The notes below the pieces were generated by a model. That model was not told the DNA's origin, ran no database searches, and was given only the letters and a program-made list of their open reading frames with translations. DNA of 8,402 nt, taken from NCBI GenBank assembly GCA_903929925.1, contig CAIYWO010000234.1, forward strand, positions 1-8,402. Reading direction: 5' to 3'. This DNA is from an uncultured beta proteobacterium (GTDB taxonomy: Bacteria; Pseudomonadota; Gammaproteobacteria; Burkholderiales; Burkholderiaceae_B). The translations under genes were made by a program, and so were the position numbers. This document shows, in pieces, positions 1-5,519 of this stretch. Position 1 is the first letter of the stretch, and each line of letters starts with the position of its first letter.

Positions 1-618
1 GATCGTACCGGCCCGGTTCATCTCGATCGCTTGATCTGGCCGTACCCAAACCTGCCCAACTGTTTCATGATTGTCTTGCACCGCCGTTTGGCCCTCTGGT
101 GCTTGTGCAACGAAAAACCTTGTGTCATAGCGTTTGGGGCGGCCTGCCTGCGTAATCCAGTGGCTGTAATAGGCGATTTTGTCGGTTGCCGCTCTAAATT
201 GCTCAGCCTTCAAGATGTCGGCGAAGCTGAGCTTGTTTTGCGCCATCTCTAGCCTGAGGTTAGCCAGCCGGTCAGCATCCTCACCATGCAGACGGACGAG
301 GTCTTGGTCATGACGATAGCCTAGCAGCAAGCCTGACTCTTCAAAGCACTCTCTGATTGCCGCAATCCAGTAGGCTAGGCCACCTTGCTCAATCCCAAGC
401 ATCTGACTGGCGCGCTGGTCATCGAGGTCGACACAAAGCGATGCGATTTCCTCATGGTGATCTGTGGGATCCACCGCACCGCCGGGGAATACATGCATAC
501 CAGTCGCGAAGTCGACGGCCGTCGTGCGCTGCATCATTAAAACTTCTATCCCATCACTGCTGTTACGGGCAAGAATAATCGTCGCGGCCGGACGAGGTTT
601 GACGGGTGCTTGTTTCAT
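1..618 (-). CDS. Nudix hydrolase, NUDT19-like (possible CoA/acyl-CoA diphosphatase), 3'-truncated by the window edge
   Basis: An open frame runs from ATG at 618 through the left edge without a stop, giving 206 visible residues; the C-terminus lies outside the window. The Nudix core is clear: MHVFPGGAVDP at about residues 41-51 and RECFEESGLL at 89-98, matching the REUXEEXGU half of the Nudix box that binds Mg2+/Mn2+. The spacing is unusual. The first Gly of the box (G47) lies 42 residues before R89 instead of about 14, so roughly 28 residues are inserted inside the box. Such an insertion is known in the NUDT19/RP2 group, whose studied members hydrolyse CoA and acyl-CoA. The substrate here is inferred from that resemblance only. 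The gene starts 11 bases after the nitrile hydratase alpha stop, with a weak GCAGAG ribosome site, so it is probably the last or a late gene of that operon. Confidence 0.88.
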   Translation of the reverse strand, partial: MKQAPVKPRPAATIILARNSSDGIEVLMMQRTTAVDFATGMHVFPGGAVDPTDHHEEIASLCVDLDDQRASQMLGIEQGGLAYWIAAIRECFEESGLLLGYRHDQDLVRLHGEDADRLANLRLEMAQNKLSFADILKAEQFRAATDKIAYYSHWITQAGRPKRYDTRFFVAQAPEGQTAVQDNHETVGQVWVRPDQAIEMNRAGTI

Positions 619-629
619 TGACTCTGCTG

Positions 630-1331
630 CTATTTAGAAGGTGCTGACACAACGGCGGTGCCGATCATGGAGTCACGCGAGACGAGCTCCGCTAGCTGCG
701 CTTGGGTCATGTCCTCTGTGCCGGCTGGTCGATTGGGTAGCACCAGAAAGCGCAGATCGGCAGTGCTGTCTGAAACGCGCACTTCAACCTCATCGGGCAA
801 TACTGTGCCGAACTCTGCCAACACCTTTCGAGGCTCGACGACCACGCGCGAACGGTAGTCGAGTGATTTATACCAAGCGGGCGGAATACCTAAGAGCATG
901 CGTGGGTAGCACGAGCAAAGTGTACAGACCACAACGTTATGGACTGTCGGCGTATTTTCCAAAACAACGAGGTCGAGAGGTGTCGTGATGTCTAACTCAA
1001 AAGACTCGTTGATGGCTTTGAGTGGATCGGCCAAAAGCTTCTTCTTGAAGTCTGGTTCGCTCCAGGCTTTGGCGACAATCTTTCCACCAATAGCTGGGGT
1101 CAGACTGTCCTGATAGTCGATCTGTCGGTGCAGTTCTTCAGCGCTAATGATTCCTTTCTCATCTAGTAATTCACGTATTGCTGTTTGCAGCAGCACTTCG
1201 TACCGATCGTACCCATCGTCGTCGTCTGGTGCGGGCGGTGAGTGCGGGTGACTGTGCGGTTTGCCGTGATCATGATGATGGTGGTCGTGATCGTGATCGT
1301 GGTCGTGGTCGTGGTGATGTGAACCGCTCAT
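630..1331 (-). CDS. nthA: Cobalt-type nitrile hydratase alpha subunit (or thiocyanate hydrolase gamma-like) with His/Asp-rich N-terminal tail
   Basis: The 233-residue protein carries the metal-binding claw VCTLCSC, with cysteines at 136, 139 and 141. Thr in the second position is the signature of non-corrin Co(III) enzymes; iron enzymes have Ser. The flanking ENTPTVHN, PPAWYKS, YRSRVV, EPRKVLAEFG and SRDSMIG segments are those of nitrile hydratase alpha subunits, which hydrate nitriles to amides in the cytoplasm. In family members the second and third cysteines are oxidised to sulfinate and sulfenate. Residues 5-30 hold 15 histidines, many in (Asp-His) repeats, followed by a DDDD run; a similar HDHD tail is known in thiocyanate hydrolase gamma. 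CYP is followed by Arg144, where ordinary nitrile hydratases usually have Trp. The ATG overlaps the preceding stop (ATGA) and has an AGGAG ribosome site at 1339-1343. The fold and metal class are secure; the substrate (nitrile or thiocyanate-like) is open. Confidence 0.9.
   Translation of the reverse strand: MSGSHHHDHDHDHDHDHHHHDHGKPHSHPHSPPAPDDDDGYDRYEVLLQTAIRELLDEKGIISAEELHRQIDYQDSLTPAIGGKIVAKAWSEPDFKKKLLADPLKAINESFELDITTPLDLVVLENTPTVHNVVVCTLCSCYPRMLLGIPPAWYKSLDYRSRVVVEPRKVLAEFGTVLPDEVEVRVSDSTADLRFLVLPNRPAGTEDMTQAQLAELVSRDSMIGTAVVSAPSK
1242..1319 (-). repeat. His/Asp codon repeat encoding the N-terminal metal-binding-like tail of the alpha subunit
   Basis: Codons 5-30 of the alpha gene encode HHH, then alternating Asp-His, then HHHH and further spaced His residues. 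At DNA level the core (about 1284-1313) is an imperfect tandem hexamer alternating GAC/GAT with CAC codons. Mixed synonymous codons suggest that the protein composition, and not only DNA slippage, is maintained. Such a tract could still vary in length between strains. Confidence 0.8.
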
Positions 1332-1648
1332 TTTGTTTCTCCTGCAACGGGTTCGATCCAGTGTTCGTAAATGTCAGCAACGACTGTATCGTTTTCGCCG
1401 CCAACGTAGTTTGGCCAAACATCTATTTGCTTGAATTTCACGCGGTACAAAATACGCATCGGTAAACCGGGTTTGTGAAAAGCGAGTAGAGAGGGGTCCC
1501 GAAAGAGACCGCGAACCTCAGCGATTTCGCCTTTCGCACCGCGTAAGTAAAACGGGGTGCGGCAGTGCGCTTCGGGTGGTTGCTTTCGGATGCGCACGGC
1601 GGCGCCGAGCGGGAGTGCGTGTCCTGCGCGAGGGGGCAGTGCGTTCAT
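1328..1648 (-). CDS. Nitrile hydratase beta subunit, C-terminal half as a separate protein (SH3-like domain; thiocyanate hydrolase alpha-like)
   Basis: This 106-residue protein matches only the C-terminal SH3-like barrel of nitrile hydratase beta. It contains the H-x-R-x-P-x-Y-x-R-G segment (HCRTPFYLRG, about residues 28-37), GEI, then LYRVKF and a closing DIYEHWIEP. In fused beta subunits an Arg of this region contacts the oxidised cysteines of the alpha claw. The stretch around VWPNY and NDT resembles thiocyanate hydrolase alpha (LWPEY, NDT as I recall it) more than the LWG of common nitrile hydratases. Its start overlaps the stop of the beta N-half by 4 bases (ATGA) with GGGGA just upstream, and its own stop overlaps the alpha start in the same way. 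Translational coupling of all three parts is therefore likely. A frameshift in an ordinary beta gene is unlikely because both junctions are clean ATGA overlaps and the piece has its own ribosome site. Confidence 0.87.
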   Translation of the reverse strand: MNALPPRAGHALPLGAAVRIRKQPPEAHCRTPFYLRGAKGEIAEVRGLFRDPSLLAFHKPGLPMRILYRVKFKQIDVWPNYVGGENDTVVADIYEHWIEPVAGETK

Positions 1649-1968
1649 AGTTTCCCCGTCTTTGCTAGGCGTACCCGCAGTTCGGCGACACGGTCATCGA
1701 TCTCTTTCGCAGTCACGAGTTGCTGTTCGACAATGAGATCCCGAACGGCGCGAATCCACTTGTCGTAATAGAGCATGCTTTTGTAGTCCTCAGCGGTGTT
1801 GGACTCAATCGCGCGTCGCATTGCATCGCTGGTGAATACGCCGAGCTTTGGACCAGAGAGTATTTTTTGTAGTGCATCCACACGTTTCTCGTGCAGCGTG
1901 CTAGGGTGTTCGTCTAGGCAGACCGGACCTGCGGGTTGACCGCCTAGGTCGTTGACTTTTCTTTCCAT
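1645..1968 (-). CDS. Nitrile hydratase beta subunit, N-terminal half as a separate protein (thiocyanate hydrolase beta-like)
   Basis: From ATG 1968 the product is 107 residues. It opens with VNDLGG and GP, the usual N-terminus of nitrile hydratase beta, followed by the helical core: RRAIES near residue 50, a YYDKWIRAV segment, LIVEQQLVT and a charged C-terminal helix. Together with the next gene (106 residues) it makes about 213 residues, close to one full beta subunit of roughly 220. Activator proteins of cobalt enzymes (P14K/NhlE type) are homologous to this half but usually lack the DLGG opening, so a structural subunit is preferred. The frame stays open to 2112, but that extension has no family similarity and would place the start upstream of the promoter at 2035-2063. 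The ribosome site at ATG 1968 is weak. Confidence 0.83.
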   Translation of the reverse strand: MERKVNDLGGQPAGPVCLDEHPSTLHEKRVDALQKILSGPKLGVFTSDAMRRAIESNTAEDYKSMLYYDKWIRAVRDLIVEQQLVTAKEIDDRVAELRVRLAKTGKL

Positions 1969-2034
1969 GGTGTTTGCTCGGTTAAAAGTGTCGATGCGCA
2001 AAGCGTGGCATGGGCTACGCTGATACCTGATTCT

Positions 2035-2063
2035 ATTATCTTGCGCCGTCCTTTGCCTGTCAT
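2035..2063 (-). promoter_or_regulatory. Sigma70-like promoter of the split nitrile hydratase operon
   Basis: On the minus strand ATGACA (2063-2058) is separated by exactly 17 bases from GATAAT (2040-2035); each hexamer matches the consensus at five of six positions. Transcription would begin near 2028, leaving a leader of about 60 bases before ATG 1968. This supports that start over upstream in-frame starts. Confidence 0.55.
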
Positions 2064-2136
2064 TTGCTCTGCTGCATCGCAACAATGCATTTCTAGTCTT
2101 GAAATATGCCAAAATCGCCGCTCGATTCCCGATAAA

Positions 2137-2141
2137 AAGGA
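2137..2141 (+). promoter_or_regulatory. Ribosome binding site fixing the GTG start of the flavin reductase
   Basis: AAGGA lies 5 bases before GTG 2147. The longer in-frame TTG start at 2099 has no such site, so the GTG is chosen. Confidence 0.7.
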
Positions 2142-2146
2142 CTGCT

Positions 2147-2779
2147 GTGAGCGATTATTTTTATGAACCCAGTAAAGGGCATGGCCTGCCGCACAATCCG
2201 TTCAAAGCAATCGTGGCGCCGCGCCCGATTGGTTGGATTTCAAGCATTGATAAGCAAGGCCGGGTCAACTTAGCGCCTTACAGCTTTTTCAATGCGTTTG
2301 CTGAGACGCCACCCGTCATCGGTTTTTGCACAAGCTTCGTACGAAAAGACAGCGTAAACAATATCGATGAGACTGGCGAATTTGTTGCGAACTTTTGTGG
2401 TGCGGATATGGCGCAGGAGATGAACATCACCTCCGCTTCGGTCGATCCTGGTGTAGATGAAATGAAATTGGCGGGCTTAGATGCCGAGGCCTCAACGCTC
2501 GTGAAGCCACCGCGCATCAAAAATGCGATTGCTGCTCTGGAATGTAAATTAATCAATACAACGCAACTCACAAACGCCAAGGGCGAGTTGATTAATACAT
2601 GGCTCACCCTTGGTGAGGTGATCGGTGTGCATATCAATCCCGCATTTCTGAAGAACGGAATCTTTGATACGGCAGCTGCGCGCCCACTTGGTCGTTGCGG
2701 TTATCAAGGCGACTACGTTGAGGTCAATACATTGTTTGAAATGATCCGACCTAAAGAATACAAGCCGGCCAGTAAATAG
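2147..2779 (+). CDS. Flavin reductase-like FMN-binding split-barrel protein
   Basis: From GTG 2147 the product is 210 residues, the usual length for the flavin reductase-like family (Pfam Flavin_Reduct). The family signature lies near the N-terminus: HGLPHNPFKAIVAPRPIGWI, then a DKQGRVNLAPYSFF segment and PPVIGF, which form the FMN-binding split barrel. Members either supply reduced flavin to two-component monooxygenases or act as flavoproteins on their own. No partner monooxygenase is visible in the window, so the electron acceptor is unknown. The gene is divergent from the split nitrile hydratase operon across 178 bases and could share regulation with it. It converges on the permease gene with 34 bases between stops. 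No clear promoter was found on this strand. Confidence 0.85.
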   Translation: MSDYFYEPSKGHGLPHNPFKAIVAPRPIGWISSIDKQGRVNLAPYSFFNAFAETPPVIGFCTSFVRKDSVNNIDETGEFVANFCGADMAQEMNITSASVDPGVDEMKLAGLDAEASTLVKPPRIKNAIAALECKLINTTQLTNAKGELINTWLTLGEVIGVHINPAFLKNGIFDTAAARPLGRCGYQGDYVEVNTLFEMIRPKEYKPASK

Positions 2780-2813
2780 CACTTTGAAGGTGAACGGCGG
2801 ACTACAGATGACT

Positions 2814-3593
2814 TCACATCAGTAAGCGCATTGCACGATAAGTCGTGTAGCCGCCGAGCACTAACAGCGTTACAAAAAAGTATTTACGGAATTGCTCTTG
2901 CGCAATGCGTTGGCGTAAGGCCTGGCCAAGAAACATACCTATAAAGGCCGGGATGAGCGCAAGCAAAGAGGTCGTCGCAACGGCCATGCGAAACTCACCC
3001 GTGACTAATAAGCCGATTGCGAGCGCACAGGATGAGATGGTGAAGGATAAGCCTAGCGCTTGTATCAAATCGTCTTTTTTGAGCCCTAACGAGGTGAAAT
3101 AAGGCGCGACAGGGAGTGCAGAGATGCCCGTTGCACCCATCAGAACACCCGTCACGACACCCGTCACCGGCGACAGCCATCGCTCCGTGCTGGCAGATAT
3201 GTGGACCTTGGCAGAACTCAGACCATACAGCCCATAACAGACAAGCACGGCACCAAGCACCGCCGTAACGATGTCTGTATTGCCAAACACGATGAAGCTC
3301 ACGCCGAAGGGCGTTCCAACGCAAATCCCTAAAAGCAGAGTGCCGAACCGCTTGAGCAAGCCCCGAAAATTTGGCCCTGCGATCAGTTGCCAGACATTTG
3401 TAATCAGCGAAGGAAGCACAAGCATTGCTGCCGCTTCAACGGGTGCGATCACAAGACCGAGGAGTCCGATGGCAATCGTCGGGAGTCCCATCCCGATTAC
3501 GCCTTTGACTAGTCCTGCCAAGATGAAGATAGCAGTCACTAAAATAATCGCAGATATTGATATCGAGTCGGTCATGAGGGCATTAAACTTCAT
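2814..3593 (-). CDS. TauE/SafE-family membrane permease (putative sulfite/anion exporter)
   Basis: The 259-residue protein is very hydrophobic, with about eight predicted membrane segments. It has the two-repeat layout of TauE/SafE proteins: a KGVIGMGLP segment at residues 30-38 and a related GATGISALPVAPY segment past the middle, each beginning one half. Characterised relatives are proposed to export sulfite, sulfoacetate or other organic anions across the inner membrane, but most members are untested. A gene divergent from a TauD-like oxygenase across only 41 bases hints at a shared substrate or regulator; this is inference. ATG 3593 is used; ATG 3575 is a plausible alternative and neither has a strong ribosome site. 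Confidence 0.85.
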   Translation of the reverse strand: MKFNALMTDSISISAIILVTAIFILAGLVKGVIGMGLPTIAIGLLGLVIAPVEAAAMLVLPSLITNVWQLIAGPNFRGLLKRFGTLLLGICVGTPFGVSFIVFGNTDIVTAVLGAVLVCYGLYGLSSAKVHISASTERWLSPVTGVVTGVLMGATGISALPVAPYFTSLGLKKDDLIQALGLSFTISSCALAIGLLVTGEFRMAVATTSLLALIPAFIGMFLGQALRQRIAQEQFRKYFFVTLLVLGGYTTYRAMRLLM

Positions 3594-3623
3594 AAAGTCG
3601 AGCCCGTAGAGTAATCCACAATT

Positions 3624-3629
3624 GAGGTG
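3624..3629 (+). promoter_or_regulatory. Ribosome binding site supporting the TTG start of the TauD-like dioxygenase
   Basis: GAGGTG ends 5 bases before TTG 3635. No in-frame ATG or GTG sits at a comparable position, so the rare TTG start is preferred. Confidence 0.6.
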
Positions 3630-3634
3630 TTTCT

Positions 3635-4690
3635 TTGCAACTATCGTCCTTGCCTACGATCATTGAGTCTCCAAGTGCCTGGATAGGCCCGCGGGTGTGT
3701 GCCGAGAGCACATGGATACATTCGCTGGATGATGAAGAGCTGCGAGAGCTCGAGCGCGCCGCACAGTTTTACTTAGAAAAATCTGACGACATCAGCAAAA
3801 TTCGACGGCAAGACTTTGCGTTGCCTACGCTTGGGGCACGGCTACGCCGCATACATGATGCGTTAATACACGGAACCGGTTTTGCGTTACTTCGGGCTTT
3901 GCCGGTATCGACATGGTCTAAGCCTGTCACGGCGGCGGTGTTTTTTGGGATTGGTCAACATCTAGGCTTCGCCCGTCCACAAAACGCAAGAGGGCATGTG
4001 CTCGGCCACGTGATCGACATGGGCCTACGTGCCGATGACCCGAATGTCAGGATTTATCAAACGCACGCCCGGCAAACCTTCCATACGGACTCCAGCGATA
4101 TTGTCGGGCTCGTTTGCTTGCAGCAAGCGCGCAGTGGCGGGGACTCCGCTTTAGTTTCCTCAAATACGATTTACAACGAGATGCGTCGTGATCATCCTGA
4201 GTTGGCTGCGGCGCTCTTTGATTCAATCGCGACAGATCGTCGTGGCGAAATCGCTTCGGGACAAAAGCCATTTTTCGAAATCCCAGTGTTTACGTGGCAT
4301 GCTGGAATGATGTCGACGATTTATCAGCGGCAATACATTGATTCAGCACAGCGCTTTGATGACGCGATGCGCTTGACACCGTTGCATATTGAGGCGCTCG
4401 ATTGCTTTGATGCGTTGGCTAATGACGCACGCTTGAATTTCTTGATGCGGCTCGAACCCGGTGACATGCAGTTTGTACACAATCACACGCTGTTGCATGA
4501 TCGCACTGCGTTTGAGGATTGGGCTGAGCCCGAGCGTAAACGACACCTTTTAAGGTTATGGTTGTCGTCGCCCGAGGCGCGTCCCTTGCCTGAGGTCTGG
4601 GCGCAGCGCTATGGAACGATCGAGCCGGGTGTGCGCGGTGGCGTCACAATACCGGAGGCGGCCTGGAATGCGCCGCTCGCTCCGGTTTGA
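3635..4690 (+). CDS. TauD/TfdA-family Fe(II)/2-oxoglutarate-dependent dioxygenase
   Basis: The 351-residue protein has the 2-His-1-carboxylate iron site of the TauD/TfdA family: FHTD with His150 and Asp152, and a distal His288 in HNHTLLHDR. The RHLLRLW segment (Arg303/Arg307) follows, where family members bind the 2-oxoglutarate carboxylate. The reaction type (hydroxylation coupled to 2-oxoglutarate decarboxylation) follows from the family. The substrate does not; taurine is only one of many, and this form is longer than E. coli TauD (about 283 residues), with an extra N-terminal region of about 70 residues. Translation starts at TTG with a good GAGGTG site. The gene is divergent from the TauE-like permease and convergent with the class II aldolase gene, with 18 bases between stops and no convincing terminator hairpin between them. 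Confidence 0.88.
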   Translation: MQLSSLPTIIESPSAWIGPRVCAESTWIHSLDDEELRELERAAQFYLEKSDDISKIRRQDFALPTLGARLRRIHDALIHGTGFALLRALPVSTWSKPVTAAVFFGIGQHLGFARPQNARGHVLGHVIDMGLRADDPNVRIYQTHARQTFHTDSSDIVGLVCLQQARSGGDSALVSSNTIYNEMRRDHPELAAALFDSIATDRRGEIASGQKPFFEIPVFTWHAGMMSTIYQRQYIDSAQRFDDAMRLTPLHIEALDCFDALANDARLNFLMRLEPGDMQFVHNHTLLHDRTAFEDWAEPERKRHLLRLWLSSPEARPLPEVWAQRYGTIEPGVRGGVTIPEAAWNAPLAPV

Positions 4691-4708
4691 AAGTGATGTG
4701 TTGGCGGC

Positions 4709-5476
4709 TTAGTCAGCGTAGCCAGGTAGTTCGCGATCTAATACACGCATCATCGCTTCGAAGTAGAGATTGTCGCGTGTCTCGCGGTCATGCCTGTCAT
4801 CAGGTGCCGGACGGTTGACGGCCGCAATGACGTCTTCCGATAAAATTTTAATTGGCTTGCCAGTACTCATCGCGAGTACTTGTGCGCGGCAAATACGCTC
4901 TAGTTTATAGAGACGTTTGTAGGCTTGCGCGACGGTGTCACCCACAACGAGGACGCCGTGATTTTTCATGAACAACACTTTTTTGTCGCCGATTGCAGCA
5001 GCTAACCTTTCGCCTTCATCAAGAAAGTCAGCCGTGCCTGTGTAGGTGTCGTCGTAAGCGATCATGCCATGATAGAACGCAGCTGTTTGGCTCGCGGCGA
5101 GAAGACGGTTGTCTTCCAGCATATTGAGCGCCACAGCCCAGTTCTGGTGGGTGTGCAGCACGACGTTCGCGCCAGTAATGCGGTGAATCGGGGCGTGGAT
5201 GCATTGTGCTGACAATTCAACGACACCCTCTCCCTCGAGCGTTTCACCTTTTTCGTTGAAGCTCATCATGTCGCTCGCGCGAGCTTCTGACCAGTGACGT
5301 CCAAAAGGGAGAATCAGGTAACGGTCTTTGTGTCCCGGCACAATCATGGTGAAGTGATTGTCGATGCCTTCGTGCAGATCGTCTAGGACGGCGAGTCGGT
5401 TTGCCGCGGCCAGATGAATTTTGGCTTGTCGGATTGCATCAATGTTTTGTTTTGTATTGAGGTTATGCACAGACAT
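4709..5476 (-). CDS. Class II aldolase/adducin-family metal-dependent enzyme
   Basis: The 255-residue protein has the class II aldolase fold signature. An N-terminal helix region is followed by a GIDNHFT segment near residues 37-43 (the N-H-[FI]-[ST] element), LHTH with His108 and His110, and KNHGVLVVG with His173. The three His residues are the expected divalent-metal ligands. The usual catalytic Glu of fuculose-phosphate aldolase, four residues before a conserved His, is Ala90 here; a Glu lies three residues earlier (Glu87), as in the broader adducin-like subfamily. An aldolase reaction should therefore not be assumed. Decarboxylase or other metal-enolate chemistry is possible. ATG 5476 has AGGGA 6 bases upstream. 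The gene follows the MFS transporter gene by 43 bases and is probably co-transcribed with it. Confidence 0.87.
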   Translation of the reverse strand: MSVHNLNTKQNIDAIRQAKIHLAAANRLAVLDDLHEGIDNHFTMIVPGHKDRYLILPFGRHWSEARASDMMSFNEKGETLEGEGVVELSAQCIHAPIHRITGANVVLHTHQNWAVALNMLEDNRLLAASQTAAFYHGMIAYDDTYTGTADFLDEGERLAAAIGDKKVLFMKNHGVLVVGDTVAQAYKRLYKLERICRAQVLAMSTGKPIKILSEDVIAAVNRPAPDDRHDRETRDNLYFEAMMRVLDRELPGYAD

Positions 5477-5519
5477 GATGTGTCCCTATTTTGATGAGTA
5501 GAAAGAAAGAGATGGGTTG

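Noticed and set aside
31..578. Plus-strand open frames 31-252 and 357-578
   Set aside because: They are shadows of the minus-strand Nudix gene, which is open to the window edge and carries a recognisable Nudix box.
641..988. Plus-strand open frames inside the alpha hydratase gene (also 658-858 and 1178-1465)
   Set aside because: They lie opposite a clearly recognised gene, show no family motifs and are rich in Arg/Cys/Ser as expected of shadow frames.
1242..1319. Tandem repeat as a CRISPR or other non-coding array
   Set aside because: The hexamer pattern is fully explained by His/Asp codons in a well-supported gene; there are no spacers.
630..1968. Calling the operon outright thiocyanate hydrolase
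   Set aside because: Subunit split, order and His tail agree, but large parts of alpha read as nitrile hydratase, and motif comparison from memory cannot decide the substrate.
1645..1968. Beta N-half as a P14K-type activator protein
   Set aside because: It has the DLGG opening of the structural subunit, and without it no N-terminal beta half would exist for the adjacent C-half; still, activators are homologous, so a dual role is not excluded.
1969..2112. Longer start (ATG 2112) for the beta N-half
   Set aside because: The extra residues show no similarity to the family, and the start would lie upstream of the best promoter at 2035-2063; the DLGG opening fits ATG 1968.
2099..2146. TTG 2099 as the flavin reductase start
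   Set aside because: GTG 2147 has AAGGA 5 bases upstream and gives the usual N-terminus and length of the family.
3553..3564. Palindrome GATAT-TG-ATATC as an operator
   Set aside because: It is a short AT-rich palindrome inside the permease coding region, expected by chance and without a second copy nearby.
4672..4708. GCCGC/GCGGC pair as a terminator between the convergent dioxygenase and aldolase genes
   Set aside because: The stem is only 5 bases with a 27-base loop and lies partly inside the dioxygenase gene.
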